Below are positions 46,560-56,517 of a stretch of 64,000 nucleotides of DNA, in pieces. A program made the position numbers and the translations under genes. This DNA comes from Gammaproteobacteria bacterium (GTDB taxonomy: Bacteria; Pseudomonadota; Gammaproteobacteria; Eutrophobiales; Eutrophobiaceae): NCBI GenBank assembly GCA_030829985.1, contig JAURNW010000029.1, positions 1 to 64,000 of the forward strand, written 5' to 3'. How positions within the stretch are numbered: the stretch's first letter is position 1; each line of letters opens with the position of its first letter. A model generated the notes under the pieces. The model saw only the letters and a list, made by a program, of their open reading frames with translations, was not told the DNA's origin and searched no databases.

Positions 46560-48653
46560 ATGAGCGTGGTAACAAAAGAATTTCAGTTCGGTAATCAAAA
46601 AGTCACATTAGAAACAGGTAGAATCGCCAGACAGGCATCAGGTGCCGTCATGGTTAGTATGGGTGATACTGTATTACTCGTAACCTGTGTCGCCAAAAAG
46701 GAAGCTAGAGAGGGGCAAGACTTTTTTCCTTTAACGGTCGACTATCAGGAAAAAACCTATGCCGCAGGTAAAATACCTGGTGGCTTTTTTAAACGCGAAG
46801 GCCGACCGTCAGAAAAAGAAACATTAACCTGCCGGTTAATTGATCGTCCTATAAGACCTTTATTTCCTAAAGGATTTAAAAACGAAATTCAGATCATTGT
46901 TACTGTGATGTCACTTGATCCAGCTGTTGATCCTGATATCCCGGCAATTATCGGTGCTTCAGCAGCTATCAGCCTTTCAGGAGCACCATTCAGCGGTCCT
47001 GTCGGTGCGGCTCGTGTTGGTTATAAAGATGGACAATATATTCTCAACCCATCATTCAAAGATTTGGAAGATTCACAGCTTGATCTTGTTGTGGCAGGTA
47101 CTAATACCTCCGTCTTGATGGTTGAATCTGAAGCGAAACAATTGTCTGAAGAGATAATGTTAGGTGCAGTGATGTTTGGTCACGAACAGTTTCAGGTTGT
47201 AATTGAAAACATAAGAGCCCTGGCCGCGGATGCAAATACCAAAGCATGGGATTGGACTGCTCCGGATAAAGATGACGCGCTTGAAAATGAAATTCAATCT
47301 CGTGCAGGTGATTTAGTCAGAGAGGCTTATAGCATTCAGGACAAACTTGAACGTAAAGAACGTTTAGGTGAAATAAAAAATGAAGTTATTGAAGCAATGA
47401 CAGAAGGTGACGAACCACAATGGTCAGCCGGCACAATCGCAGCAGGCATAGAAGCACTGGAAAGTCATATTGTTCGTAGTAGTGTATTGGCAGGTGAAAA
47501 TCGTATCGATGGCCGTGATTCAAAAACGATACGTCCTATTACTATCGAAACAGGAATATTGCCACGCACACATGGTTCAGCATTATTTACCCGTGGTGAA
47601 ACACAGGCTATTGTTGTGACAACTCTGGGTACGCAACGGGATGCACAAATTATTGATGCGATTGAAGGCGAACGTAAAGACCCATTTATGTTTCATTACA
47701 ATTTCCCTCCATTTTGTGTCAACGAAACCGGTCGTGTAGGTTCACCAAAACGTCGTGAGATTGGACATGGTCGTCTTGCTAAACGCGGTATTTTAGGGGT
47801 TATGCCAAATATGGATGAGTTTCCATACTCTATTCGTGTCGTCTCTGAAATCACAGAATCAAATGGTTCCAGTTCTATGGCATCAGTCTGTGGCAGTAGC
47901 CTGGCTTTAATGGATGCGGGCGTAGAACTTGACGCGCCAGTTGCCGGTATAGCTATGGGCTTGATTAAAGAAGGCGATAAATTCGTTGTACTTTCAGACA
48001 TCATGGGTGACGAAGATCACCTTGGCGATATGGATTTCAAGGTTGCTGGTTCTGAAAAAGGTATTACAGCATTACAAATGGATATCAAGATTGATGGTAT
48101 CACTAAAGAAATTATGGAAGTTGCATTGCATCAGGCACAAGAAGGACGTATTCACATTCTTGGCAAAATGAATGCAGTGTTATCCAGTCATAAGCAGGAA
48201 ATGTCTGAATTTGCACCACGTATCACCACGATTAAGATTCATCCGGATAAGATTCGTGATGTCATTGGTAAAGGCGGTGCAACTATACGCGCCATTACTG
48301 AAGAAACAGGCGCGACAATTGATATTGATGATGATGGTACCGTTAAAATTGCAGCAACAGATAAAGCTGCTGGCGATGCTGCTATGAAACGTGTTGAACA
48401 AATCACTGCAGATATTGAGGTCGGTAAGATCTACGAAGGTAAGGTAGCCAAGTTGATGGACTTTGGCGCTTTTGTAAATATTTTGCCGGGCAAAGATGGG
48501 CTGGTACACATCTCACAAATCTCTGAAGAACGTGTTGAGAATGTTAGTGACAAACTGAGTGAAGGCGATATGGTTCAGGTCAAGGTGCTTGAAGTTGATA
48601 GACAAGGTCGTGTTCGCCTCAGCATGAAGGCTGTTCATGAGGTGTCTGAATAA
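46560..48653 (+). CDS. pnp: Polyribonucleotide nucleotidyltransferase
   Basis: A 697-residue PNPase. Two RNase PH domains (about 1-230, 310-540; first with [22 protein letters not shown], second with [15 protein letters not shown]), then a KH domain ([20 protein letters not shown], about 555-615) and an S1 domain ([20 protein letters not shown], about 620-690). It degrades mRNA by phosphorolysis and is a degradosome member. Standard place after rpsO. Confidence 0.97.
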   Translation: MSVVTKEFQFGNQKVTLETGRIARQASGAVMVSMGDTVLLVTCVAKKEAREGQDFFPLTVDYQEKTYAAGKIPGGFFKREGRPSEKETLTCRLIDRPIRPLFPKGFKNEIQIIVTVMSLDPAVDPDIPAIIGASAAISLSGAPFSGPVGAARVGYKDGQYILNPSFKDLEDSQLDLVVAGTNTSVLMVESEAKQLSEEIMLGAVMFGHEQFQVVIENIRALAADANTKAWDWTAPDKDDALENEIQSRAGDLVREAYSIQDKLERKERLGEIKNEVIEAMTEGDEPQWSAGTIAAGIEALESHIVRSSVLAGENRIDGRDSKTIRPITIETGILPRTHGSALFTRGETQAIVVTTLGTQRDAQIIDAIEGERKDPFMFHYNFPPFCVNETGRVGSPKRREIGHGRLAKRGILGVMPNMDEFPYSIRVVSEITESNGSSSMASVCGSSLALMDAGVELDAPVAGIAMGLIKEGDKFVVLSDIMGDEDHLGDMDFKVAGSEKGITALQMDIKIDGITKEIMEVALHQAQEGRIHILGKMNAVLSSHKQEMSEFAPRITTIKIHPDKIRDVIGKGGATIRAITEETGATIDIDDDGTVKIAATDKAAGDAAMKRVEQITADIEVGKIYEGKVAKLMDFGAFVNILPGKDGLVHISQISEERVENVSDKLSEGDMVQVKVLEVDRQGRVRLSMKAVHEVSE

Positions 48654-48678
48654 AATAGCTTTATATACAAGTTAATTC

Positions 48679-48703
48679 AAAGGGGCTTTTTAGCCCCTTT
48701 TTT
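48679..48703 (+). terminator. Rho-independent terminator after pnp
   Basis: AAAGGGGCT / AGCCCCTTT stem, loop TTTT, T-run; 26 bases after the pnp stop. It closes the nusA-pnp operon. Confidence 0.93.
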
Positions 48704-48805
48704 ATTCCATATTTCTTAACCCGTTCACTTATCCTACACGTTAATAACACTATGCTCTTGATAGACTCTGGCCATTACCGTAGTACTAGCGATACACTTG
48801 GGATA

Positions 48806-49363
48806 ATGGATAAAGGTGCCTCAGATGAGAGACTAATGTTGAGCTATGCTTCTGGGGATGCTGTGGCATTTGAGGTCTTATATCTGAGACATAAAGCTCC
48901 CGTTTATCGCTACATGTTAAAACTCTGTCGCAATAAAACCATTGCTGAGGAATTGTTTCAGGAAGTATGGATGAAGTTAATTAACGCTCGAGAGAGCTAT
49001 GTTGCTTCAGCAAAATTCACAACCTGGCTTTATAAATTGGCACATAATCAGTTTATCGATCATTATCGAAAACAAACCGTCAGAATAGTAGAGGATCATT
49101 CGACTGAAATTGATGATATAGCACATGATCAGCAATCAACAGTTAACCCGGAACAACAGGTGCAAATTGAGCAATCAATAGATCAACTTACGAAGTTATT
49201 GGATGCATTACCAAACGATCAACGCGAGGTTTTTTTATTAAGAGAAGAAGCGGGAATGAGCATTACTGAAATTGCTGAGACAACAGGCATTAATTATGAA
49301 GCAGCAAAAAGTCGTTTGCGATATGCGATAGTAAAATTACGTTCAGGTTTGAATGAAGAGTAA
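48806..49363 (+). CDS. ECF-type RNA polymerase sigma factor
   Basis: About 185 residues from the ATG at 48806. Region 2 includes FEVLYLRHKAPVYRYMLKLC and the -10 recognition helix FTTWLYKLAHNQFIDHYRK; region 4 (LDALPNDQREVFLLREEAGMSITEIAE and a helix-turn-helix) follows. A longer frame from 48752 adds 18 residues without a ribosome site. It is followed 3 bases later by a membrane protein that looks like its anti-sigma factor. The signal and target promoters are unknown. Confidence 0.85.
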   Translation: MDKGASDERLMLSYASGDAVAFEVLYLRHKAPVYRYMLKLCRNKTIAEELFQEVWMKLINARESYVASAKFTTWLYKLAHNQFIDHYRKQTVRIVEDHSTEIDDIAHDQQSTVNPEQQVQIEQSIDQLTKLLDALPNDQREVFLLREEAGMSITEIAETTGINYEAAKSRLRYAIVKLRSGLNEE

Positions 49364-49366
49364 ATT

Positions 49367-50200
49367 ATGGCTAATAACGAATCAGACGATAGAGAATTAA
49401 ACAGTTATCTGAATGGCAATTCAGAATTGTCAAATGGTTATCGTTCTTCAAATAAACAAGAACCAGCTTCTCATCTGGATGAGGCTATTTTGTCAGCCGC
49501 TAAAGAAGCAGTTAATGTTTCTAATAATATTAAACAGAAAACTAAAGCTGAATTCCATAAAGCCCCCTGGGTGAAACCGTTATCAATAGCTGCAATGATT
49601 ACCTTAAGTGTTAGCCTGGTAGTGACGATGCAACAGGAAAGCGGGCAGCCATTAATCAATGAGTTTGACGTTGAAATACTTGATTCAGCTTCAATCATTA
49701 AAGAATCAGCAATATCAGAAACGAAATTAAATTCTGAAGATGTTTCTGTTACGAATGAAATTGAATCAAGACAAAATAAAGTTGAACGTCCTGGAGTTCC
49801 AGCCCCAGCATCATTAAGTGCTACAGCAGATACGTATCGCGCAGAAGAAAAAACGGAAGCACCAAAAGTGAGAATCAAAGTAACTCCGGCTAAAAAAATG
49901 TTGTCAAAAGGAAAGCCACAGTTTGAAGCAATAGAAGACAGGGTTTTTTCAGAAGAACAAAATTCACCCTCGATCTCTGGCGGCGTAGCGTTTGATGATA
50001 CGATAAAGTTGAAGCAAGATCGTGAACTCAGTATGCAAGAAGATGCATTGTTAAAAATTAAAGCATTATGGGAAAAAGGTGAATTTGTTAAAGCAAAAAA
50101 AACCTATGAAGAGTTCACTAAAGACTATCCTGATGTGAGTTCTGAAAGCATGAAGGAAATATTAGGTTATACTATTTATAACGGGTTGTTTGAAGATTAG
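49367..50200 (+). CDS. Probable anti-sigma factor, single-pass membrane protein
   Basis: A 277-residue protein with one membrane segment (about 70-87, PLSIAAMITLSVSLVVTM). The cytoplasmic N-terminal 65 residues are polar and include an LDEAILSAAKEAV helix. The periplasmic part is low complexity with Ser/Glu/Lys, ending in a helical KIKALWEKGEFVKAKKTYEE (TPR-like) segment. Position 3 bases after the ECF sigma gene and topology suggest an anti-sigma factor; no zinc-binding HxxxCxxC motif is seen. Named by context, not by domain. Confidence 0.55.
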   Translation: MANNESDDRELNSYLNGNSELSNGYRSSNKQEPASHLDEAILSAAKEAVNVSNNIKQKTKAEFHKAPWVKPLSIAAMITLSVSLVVTMQQESGQPLINEFDVEILDSASIIKESAISETKLNSEDVSVTNEIESRQNKVERPGVPAPASLSATADTYRAEEKTEAPKVRIKVTPAKKMLSKGKPQFEAIEDRVFSEEQNSPSISGGVAFDDTIKLKQDRELSMQEDALLKIKALWEKGEFVKAKKTYEEFTKDYPDVSSESMKEILGYTIYNGLFED

Positions 50201-50240
50201 TTGAATTCACAGTTTGAATGCATGTTTTTTCAATGCGCGA

Positions 50241-50269
50241 AAAAAAGAGCCATGCGGGATGCATGGCTC
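50241..50269 (-). terminator. Terminator of the peroxiredoxin-glutaredoxin gene
   Basis: GAGCCATGC / GCATGGCTC stem (9 bp) with a 5-base loop; on the minus strand it is followed by a T-run (the A6 at 50241-50246). It lies 55 bases after that gene's stop. Confidence 0.85.
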
Positions 50270-50323
50270 AAATGCTCAACAAATTAGGGGTAGGGGAGAC
50301 CTCTGTTAAGCTAAAACAATTAT

Positions 50324-51061
50324 TTAACTCTTGTTTTTCAAGTAGGCTTCAAGATCATCTGCGGTTCCTATTAGTTTGCCACCGATGAAGACTTGCGGTG
50401 TTGTGGTTGCACCAGAAACAGCTCTTAACGTACGACTGGTAACACCGTGACCTAATTCAATTTCCTCGTAAGGCATGCCATGTGCTTCCAGTGTTTTTCT
50501 CGCGCGTTCACAATGGATACAACCTTTACGTGAAATCATTGATACGAATTCAGGTTTAACAGCATTAGCGTTGATGTAGTTCAGCATTGTATCAGCATCG
50601 GAAACTTCGAACGGGTCGCCTTCGACTTCTGGTTCGATAAACATCTTTTCGATCTTTTTATCTTTAACCAGCATTGAATAACGCCATGAACGATTACCAA
50701 AACCAAGGTCTTTTTTACCGACTAACATACCCATACCATCGGTGAACTCGCCATTTCCATCAGGCAGAACATTAATATTGTTTGATTCCTGATTTTCTTT
50801 CCATGCATTCATAACAAATGTATCGTTAACAGACATACAGATAATTTCGTCTACGCCATTTTGTTTGAATACCGGTGCCAGTTCATTAAAGCGAGGCAAA
50901 TGTGTGCTCGAACAAGTCGGGGTAAATGCGCCAGGCAATGAAAAAACGATAACTGTTTTACCCGAGAACAGATCATTAGTTGTAACATCCTTCCAGTTAC
51001 CTTCTTCCATCACACGAAAAGTGACATCAGGGACGGTTTTTCCTTCTCTATTTTGCAACAT
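50324..51061 (-). CDS. Peroxiredoxin-glutaredoxin hybrid
   Basis: A 245-residue fusion. The N-terminal Prx5 domain (1-160) has the peroxidatic cysteine in PGAFTPTCSSTHLP (C49). The C-terminal glutaredoxin domain (170-245) has the CIHC active site in RKGCIHCERARKTLEAHG and the TTPQVFIGGKLIG block. It reduces hydrogen peroxide and alkyl peroxides using glutathione, without a separate glutaredoxin. This fusion is common in gammaproteobacterial sulfur oxidisers and pathogens. Single gene, cytoplasmic. Confidence 0.95.
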   Translation of the reverse strand: MLQNREGKTVPDVTFRVMEEGNWKDVTTNDLFSGKTVIVFSLPGAFTPTCSSTHLPRFNELAPVFKQNGVDEIICMSVNDTFVMNAWKENQESNNINVLPDGNGEFTDGMGMLVGKKDLGFGNRSWRYSMLVKDKKIEKMFIEPEVEGDPFEVSDADTMLNYINANAVKPEFVSMISRKGCIHCERARKTLEAHGMPYEEIELGHGVTSRTLRAVSGATTTPQVFIGGKLIGTADDLEAYLKNKS

Positions 51062-51180
51062 TTGTTTTCTCCAATAGGTTCTAAATTTTAATTACAAAAG
51101 AATACTAGCTGTTCAGGTTGGCTTAATGAATTTGATTGTTTTAATGAGGCTGATAGTAATAATCTATCAGAACGGGTCAG

Positions 51181-51666
51181 TTAATGCAGTGGGCTATCGG
51201 GGGTGCGTTCGCCAAATTTCCCAATTTGCCATTCTGCGCGTTCGATACTTTGCATGAGCAGTGAATAAAACATGTAAATTAATGTGTCGTTCAGGTTAAA
51301 GGTAATACCTTGTTTGGTTTCTGACTGAAGTTCCAGCACAAAGTTTCCAGTTGCATCTGTTCCAGTCTTAATACCAAATGCAAGTACACCGTCGTCGCCC
51401 AGGGGGTGGTTTTTAGGAGCATCTTCTACATAGGGCTTTTCGAAAGCGCCTTCTGTATAAAGTTTCCTGGTTTCTTTTTTTGCACTTAGTGAGGTCGTGC
51501 CGCCCCGTTTTTCAATTTCTTTATCAAGAATATCAAGTAAGAGTTTAGTGAAGCGACGTGTTAGCCAGATTAAATATTCATTATTGTTTTCTGTGGAGGT
51601 GCGGATCAGTATCCTGTCTTCCTTATTCGAATACTGTGCGTTGATTTGATGGAGTTTATCTGACAT
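51181..51666 (-). CDS. Conserved protein of unknown function
   Basis: A 161-residue soluble protein. The N-terminus reads DRILIRTSTENNNEYLIWLTRRFTKLLLDIL, the middle is charged and Gly-rich, and the C-terminal half has FVLELQSETKQGITFNLNDTLIYMF followed by a helix. No motif that I recognise as catalytic. It looks like a real gene (codon usage and composition like its neighbours, an ATG start) and I recall similar hypotheticals in related genomes but no named domain. It lies 119 bases from the peroxiredoxin gene on the same strand. Confidence 0.65.
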   Translation of the reverse strand: MSDKLHQINAQYSNKEDRILIRTSTENNNEYLIWLTRRFTKLLLDILDKEIEKRGGTTSLSAKKETRKLYTEGAFEKPYVEDAPKNHPLGDDGVLAFGIKTGTDATGNFVLELQSETKQGITFNLNDTLIYMFYSLLMQSIERAEWQIGKFGERTPDSPLH

Positions 51667-51860
51667 AGGAATGCTAATTTACCCTGTTTACTCAAGAAAT
51701 TCATGTTTTCTGCTTTATACTCTGAAGTCGATATAAAGCATTAAATAGTTTAATAATTAATACTAGTTTGGCAGCATGCCAATTCAAAAAAACGCGATAC
51801 AGGAACATTTGAAATGATGGTCTATATAGAAATTTAATTGAATACAATTATGAGGGGTAG

Positions 51861-52790
51861 ATGGTGCAGAATCGCAGTATTTTATTTTTACCTCTAGGGG
51901 CAATTATGATTTCTATTATAGCGATGAGCAACCCATCGCTATTGCAGGATTATGGTAAAGCGATAGTCCCCATGCTGGCCATTGTCATGTTTTCAATGGG
52001 CGTGACCCTGAGTGTATCTGACTTCAAGCGCGTACTTGATGAGCCTTTATTAATAGTAATAGGTGTTGCTTTACAGTATATCCTGATGCCAACCATAGCA
52101 TGGCTGTTAGCTATGTTATTAGGGTTACCGGTTGTACTGGCGACCGGATTGATTCTGCTTGGTGCCTGTCCGGGCGGTACTGCATCAAATGTAATTTGTT
52201 TTCTGGCGCGAGGCAACGTTGCACTTTCGATATCACTAACAGCCGTTTCAACCTTGTTGGCTGCTTTTTTAACACCATTGGTAACATTATTTTATGTCGA
52301 CCAAAGTATTGATGTGCCGGTTATAAAGATGATGAAAAACCTTGCGTTGATTGTTATTTTCCCAGTTGTGTCTGGTGTCTTGATCAATCGCTTTTACCAA
52401 CAACACTTAGCTCGAATAAAATCGTTTTTACCCGCGGTTTCTGTATTATCAATTATCTTCATAATTGGTGTGATAGTAGCGAAGAATCAGGTGGAATTAT
52501 CTCAGTCAGGTATATTGTTACTCACAGCAGTAGCATTACATAATATTCTTGGGTTAATTAGTGGTTACAGTATTCCTAGATTACTGGGCTATGATGAATC
52601 TATATGTAAAACAATATCCATTGAGGTGGGTATGCAAAATTCCGGATTGAGTGTGGTTTTAGCTAACCAGTATTTTTCTGCTGCGGCTGCACTACCAGGC
52701 GCATTATTTAGTATTTGGCATAATATTACAGGGTCGATATTGGCTGTTATATGGTCTAAAAATAAAGATGGCCCAGGCCAAACCCCATAA
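51861..52790 (+). CDS. Bile acid:sodium symporter family transporter
   Basis: A 309-residue membrane protein with about ten membrane segments of the BASS fold. The family segments FSMGVTLSVSDFKRVL, LGACPGGTASNVICFLARGN and VGMQNSGLSVVLANQYF are clear. Bacterial relatives move bile acids, pantoate or other organic anions with sodium; the substrate here is unknown. GAGGGG at 51852-51857 precedes the ATG at 51861. A lipoprotein gene starts 19 bases after its stop. Confidence 0.9.
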   Translation: MVQNRSILFLPLGAIMISIIAMSNPSLLQDYGKAIVPMLAIVMFSMGVTLSVSDFKRVLDEPLLIVIGVALQYILMPTIAWLLAMLLGLPVVLATGLILLGACPGGTASNVICFLARGNVALSISLTAVSTLLAAFLTPLVTLFYVDQSIDVPVIKMMKNLALIVIFPVVSGVLINRFYQQHLARIKSFLPAVSVLSIIFIIGVIVAKNQVELSQSGILLLTAVALHNILGLISGYSIPRLLGYDESICKTISIEVGMQNSGLSVVLANQYFSAAAALPGALFSIWHNITGSILAVIWSKNKDGPGQTP

Positions 52791-52809
52791 CTTGTTTATA
52801 AACTCATAA

Positions 52810-53544
52810 ATGCACAATCAATCTTATTTCCATACAACTGGTGTTATAACTCGCCGCGTTGTTTTATTACTTTTTTGTCTTCTCTGTACGAGTTGTTCAA
52901 AAAATGAGCAATCTTATTTTCCACTGAAGAAGGGGTATAAATGGCGATACGATGTTTCGTTGGAAACACGAGATGGTTTACGAAAACAACAGTATATTCT
53001 TAACAATATCGGGGAAAGTGAACTGGATAATTCACCAGTTTATTTACGCGAATCGCTGGATGGTACTATTCTTTACTACTCAAATTCCGATACCGGTATT
53101 CACTATCTCGGGAATATGAATGATAAAATGATAAGCCCCGAATTCCATGCAGACAAACAGCTGGTGATTCCGGATAAGCCTGTTTTAGGTAGTCAATGGC
53201 AACAATCAACGGTAACAAAACTTTTAAAGAAAACAGGTCCGCCACAGAAAACAGTATTTGAAATCTTCGCCAAAGTTGATTTAGAAGCCAGGATTGAATC
53301 GCTTGAAGAAATTGTTGACGTGCCTGCGGGACGCTTTAAAAATTGCATGAAGATAACCATGAGTGGTTCGTCTTTTAAGGATGCGGGTAATTATGTAGGC
53401 TTAACCCTCGTCAATGTAGAACAAACAAGTTGGTATGCGCCTGATGTAGGGCTGGTGAAAATGCAACGAATCGAGACAACACAGAGTGATGCTCTGGATA
53501 AAGGTACACTGCTTATTGATCTGGCTGATTTTGACGAAGGCTAG
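52810..53544 (+). CDS. Putative lipoprotein of unknown function
   Basis: A 244-residue protein. Residues 14-30 are a signal peptide ending in a lipobox (LLCTSC, Cys near 29). The mature protein starts YFPLKKGYKWRYDV and is rich in beta-type segments (LRESLDGTILYYSNSDTGIHY; DVPAGRFKNCMKITM; WYAPDVGLVKM). This layout resembles a family of exported beta-sheet proteins that begin with YFPLxxGxxW. No enzyme motif. Close to the BASS transporter and likely cotranscribed; convergent with the cyclo-ligase gene. Confidence 0.7.
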   Translation: MHNQSYFHTTGVITRRVVLLLFCLLCTSCSKNEQSYFPLKKGYKWRYDVSLETRDGLRKQQYILNNIGESELDNSPVYLRESLDGTILYYSNSDTGIHYLGNMNDKMISPEFHADKQLVIPDKPVLGSQWQQSTVTKLLKKTGPPQKTVFEIFAKVDLEARIESLEEIVDVPAGRFKNCMKITMSGSSFKDAGNYVGLTLVNVEQTSWYAPDVGLVKMQRIETTQSDALDKGTLLIDLADFDEG

Positions 53545-53554
53545 TACCGCGATT

Positions 53555-54130
53555 TTATAGTTGCTGTCTGAGGTCTATGATTCGTTCTTCTGTCACAATC
53601 ATGTCGAGAGCCATATCAGTTGCTTCTACTGGTAATTCATCAACTATCTGTAACTCAAAAGCTACTCCGATTTTCAGCCCGACCTGATTATTTGTGAACC
53701 AACGGTCATAATATCCTCGTCCATAACCTAATCGCTCACCGGTCGTTGTGAATCCAAGTCCCGGGGTTATTACAACATCGAAATATCCTGTTGTTGGCTG
53801 GTTTGATTTTGGGGTTAAAATTCCCATTTTGTCGGGTTCTAAATCAGATAAATTCTTCAATTGGACAGCAATCATTTCCGATTTACTCATGATTTTTGGT
53901 ACGCTAAGGCTCAAACTTCGCTCCAGAAAAGCATCAATTAAATCAGTTGTTTCCACTTCAGAAAGATAAGAAATGTAACAAAACAGTCTTTTTGCTAGAT
54001 TAAATTCATCTATTTGATACAAAAATGTGATGATTTGTTGACTCATTTGCTTACGTTTATCTGCTGAAACGAGCGAACGGCGTTGTTTTAAGTCGTTCCT
54101 TAAGTGTTTTTTTTGTTCATGTAGATTCAT
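53555..54130 (-). CDS. 5-formyltetrahydrofolate cyclo-ligase
   Basis: A 191-residue enzyme that converts 5-formyl-THF to 5,10-methenyl-THF with ATP. The substrate/nucleotide motif PGLGFTTTGERLGYGRGYYDRW is intact, and the N-terminal RNDLKQRRSLVSADKRKQMS helix is typical. In E. coli this gene lies next to zapA and the 6S RNA; neither is seen here. Convergent with the lipoprotein gene. Confidence 0.92.
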   Translation of the reverse strand: MNLHEQKKHLRNDLKQRRSLVSADKRKQMSQQIITFLYQIDEFNLAKRLFCYISYLSEVETTDLIDAFLERSLSLSVPKIMSKSEMIAVQLKNLSDLEPDKMGILTPKSNQPTTGYFDVVITPGLGFTTTGERLGYGRGYYDRWFTNNQVGLKIGVAFELQIVDELPVEATDMALDMIVTEERIIDLRQQL

Positions 54131-54367
54131 AACGTAGGCTTAAAATAATATATAAATCAATAGTATAAAGATATATTGTGAATATTATATTAACAATGGT
54201 TTGATGTTCTATGTGCTGCTTTACTGCGGTTAACAGTGCTAGTATTTTACATGGCCTAAAACTACTGTCTTTACTTTCTTTTTCGTTGTTTTTCCGTACA
54301 ATAGCGCCTTTTTTCAGGCGGGTATTTCTCCCGTAAGTTATTCAGAATTAATGAGGTCATCAGACTG
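54131..54367. other. Intergenic region between the cyclo-ligase and rpsP
   Basis: AT-rich, 237 bases, no ORF. A TACAAT at 54297-54302 is a candidate -10 for rpsP, but no good -35 lies at the right distance. I looked for 6S RNA in this place and saw no convincing fold. GAGGT at 54353-54357 is the ribosome site of rpsP. Confidence 0.4.
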
Positions 54368-54622
54368 ATGGTAACAATTAGATTGTCTCGAACAGGGGCT
54401 AAGAAAAAACCTTTTTACCACATAGTGGTAACAGATAGTCGTAACAAGCGCGATGGTCGTTCGTTAGAACGTCTTGGTTTTTTTAATCCTGGTGCAACTG
54501 GTCAAGAGGTTCCACTTAAGCTTGATATGGAACGTGTCGATCATTGGGTAGCGCAAGGTGCTCAAACATCGGATCGCGTTGCTAAATTGATTAAAGACAA
54601 CGCAGCTGCTATAGCGGCGTAG
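54368..54622 (+). CDS. rpsP: 30S ribosomal protein S16
   Basis: An 84-residue S16. [38 protein letters not shown] and the C-terminal VAKLIKDN are characteristic. It opens the rpsP-rimM-trmD-rplS operon. Confidence 0.97.
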   Translation: MVTIRLSRTGAKKKPFYHIVVTDSRNKRDGRSLERLGFFNPGATGQEVPLKLDMERVDHWVAQGAQTSDRVAKLIKDNAAAIAA

Positions 54623-54693
54623 TTGATAGATTAAGAGAATATATTACTTAATTTCTTAGGGAATTAGGGTAATAAATAACCCGGCATTCTTAA

Positions 54694-55218
54694 ATGCAGG
54701 AAAATGAAGACCCAGTTATCGTTGGCCGTGTTGGTGGCGTATATGGTGTACGAGGATGGTTGAAGTTAGATTCATATACTCGGCCTAAAGAAAATATTTT
54801 TACGTATACACCCTGGTTAGTTCGTTTAGATACCGGTTGGAAGAAAGTTGAAATAGAAGATTTCCAACAGCGTGGGAGTGGACGATTACTCGTAAAAATA
54901 AATGGTATAGATAGCCCTGAACAGGCGCGTGAATATACTAATTGCGATATATCAGTTACACAGGAACAATTTCCTGCGCTGGCAGAAGGAGAGTTTTACT
55001 GGCATGACTTGATTGGTCTTGAGGTTCTAAATCAGGAACAGATTAGTCTGGGTAAAATCAGTGATATTCTTGAGACAGGTGCCAATGATGTGCTTGTTAT
55101 TAAAAGTACAGGTGACAGGGTAACCAAAACTTTAATACCTTTGGTTATGGATGTTTTTGTAAAGAAAGTTGATTTGAATGGCAGTACGATGCTTGTTGAA
55201 TGGCAGAGTGACGATTGA
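54694..55218 (+). CDS. rimM: Ribosome maturation factor RimM
   Basis: A 174-residue 16S processing factor. The N-terminal barrel starts [17 protein letters not shown]; the C-terminal PRC-barrel has [13 protein letters not shown] and [10 protein letters not shown]. Needed for 30S head assembly (binds S19). Ends overlapping trmD by one base. Confidence 0.96.
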   Translation: MQENEDPVIVGRVGGVYGVRGWLKLDSYTRPKENIFTYTPWLVRLDTGWKKVEIEDFQQRGSGRLLVKINGIDSPEQAREYTNCDISVTQEQFPALAEGEFYWHDLIGLEVLNQEQISLGKISDILETGANDVLVIKSTGDRVTKTLIPLVMDVFVKKVDLNGSTMLVEWQSDD

Positions 55219-55955
55219 TGTATCAACTTGATGTAATAAGCTTGTTTCCGGAAATGTTCACCTCGGTAGTTGAACATGGTGTTATTGGCCGGGCAGTGAC
55301 TGATAATTTGCTTGAGTTTAGATCGTGGAATCCTCGCGATTACACATTTGATAAACACAAGACTGTAGATGACCGTTCATACGGTGGTGGGCCAGGAATG
55401 GTGATGATGTATCCCCCCGTTTGTTCTGCTATAGCAAGAGCAAGAAAGGCGCAGCCAGGCACAAAGGTTATTTATCTCTCTCCGCAGGGAAGACGTTTAG
55501 ATCAGGCCGGGGTAAAGGAGCTAGCTAGTCGTAATGGTTTGATCCTGGTATCCGGACGTTACGAAGGTATAGATGAAAGGGTGATTGAGACCGAAGTTGA
55601 TGAGGAATGGTCAATTGGTGACTATGTCCTGAGTGGTGGTGAATTGGCGGCAATGGTTTTAATAGATAGTGTTTGTCGCACCTTGCCGGGTGTATTAGGG
55701 CATGAAGACTCAGCCAATGAAGATTCATTTGTTGACGGTTTACTGGACTATCCGCATTATACGCGCCCAGAGCAGATCAATGGTTACAATGTGCCTGAGG
55801 TACTCTTGAGTGGTAACCATGAAGAAATACGCCGTTGGCGTTTAAAACAATCGCTGGGAAATACCTGGCGCAAAAGACCGGATTTAATCGAGTTAGTAGA
55901 ACTTGATGATGAACAGAAAAGATTGCTACAGGAATATATTTTTGAAACCGGGTAA
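55218..55955 (+). CDS. trmD: tRNA (guanine-N1)-methyltransferase TrmD
   Basis: A 245-residue SPOUT methyltransferase that makes m1G37. [14 protein letters not shown], the [10 protein letters not shown] loop, YLSPQGRRL and the trefoil-knot segment [12 protein letters not shown] plus [11 protein letters not shown] are present. The ATG at 55218 overlaps the rimM stop (TGATG). Confidence 0.97.
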   Translation: MYQLDVISLFPEMFTSVVEHGVIGRAVTDNLLEFRSWNPRDYTFDKHKTVDDRSYGGGPGMVMMYPPVCSAIARARKAQPGTKVIYLSPQGRRLDQAGVKELASRNGLILVSGRYEGIDERVIETEVDEEWSIGDYVLSGGELAAMVLIDSVCRTLPGVLGHEDSANEDSFVDGLLDYPHYTRPEQINGYNVPEVLLSGNHEEIRRWRLKQSLGNTWRKRPDLIELVELDDEQKRLLQEYIFETG

Positions 55956-55997
55956 TCAAATTAGTTAATAACAAGATATTGTGATTGGAGTATGAAA

Positions 55998-56354
55998 ATG
56001 GCTAACATAATCGAACAACTAGAAGCAGAACAAATGACACGTGAGGTCCCTGAATTTGGCCCTGGTGATACTGTTGTGGTTCAGGTGAAGGTTAAAGAAG
56101 GACAACGTGAACGTCTGCAGGCTTTTGAAGGTGTTGTTATAGCCGTTAAAAATCGTGGTTTGAATTCATCATTTACAGTTCGCAAAATTTCTTATGGTGA
56201 AGGTGTGGAACGCGTATTCCAGACCTATAGTTCCACCGTTGCGGAAATTCAGGTAAAACGACGTGGAGATGTAAGACGTGCAAAATTATATTACATGCGT
56301 GACCTTCGTGGTAAAGCAGCACGAATTAAAGAAAAAATTAAGGTTAAGTCATAA
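55998..56354 (+). CDS. rplS: 50S ribosomal protein L19
   Basis: A 118-residue L19 from the ATG at 55998, which has GGAG at 55987-55990 with good spacing; an ATG at 55992 is too close to that site. Blocks [20 protein letters not shown] and [14 protein letters not shown] are typical. Confidence 0.95.
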   Translation: MANIIEQLEAEQMTREVPEFGPGDTVVVQVKVKEGQRERLQAFEGVVIAVKNRGLNSSFTVRKISYGEGVERVFQTYSSTVAEIQVKRRGDVRRAKLYYMRDLRGKAARIKEKIKVKS

Positions 56355-56376
56355 TATTCGACCGTAATTCTACTTG

Positions 56377-56399
56377 CCGGACTGGTTAGTCCAGTCCGG
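56377..56399 (+). terminator. Hairpin after rplS
   Basis: Perfect 9-bp stem CCGGACTGG / CCAGTCCGG with loop TTAGT, 22 bases after rplS. GC-rich but without a U-run. Confidence 0.65.
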
Positions 56400-56517
56400 T
56401 GTCTGTAAAATCTGGCTTGTTGACATTATTAACTACCAGATCCTTGAAAACAAAATACCCGCAAAATAAAGATACATTCTCCATACAAGCATCAGTTATG
56501 AATCTGGTCGTTTGAGA

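Noticed and set aside
54131-54367. 6S RNA upstream of the cyclo-ligase gene
   Set aside because: Expected from E. coli synteny, but the region is AT-rich and shows no long open-complex-like hairpin by eye.
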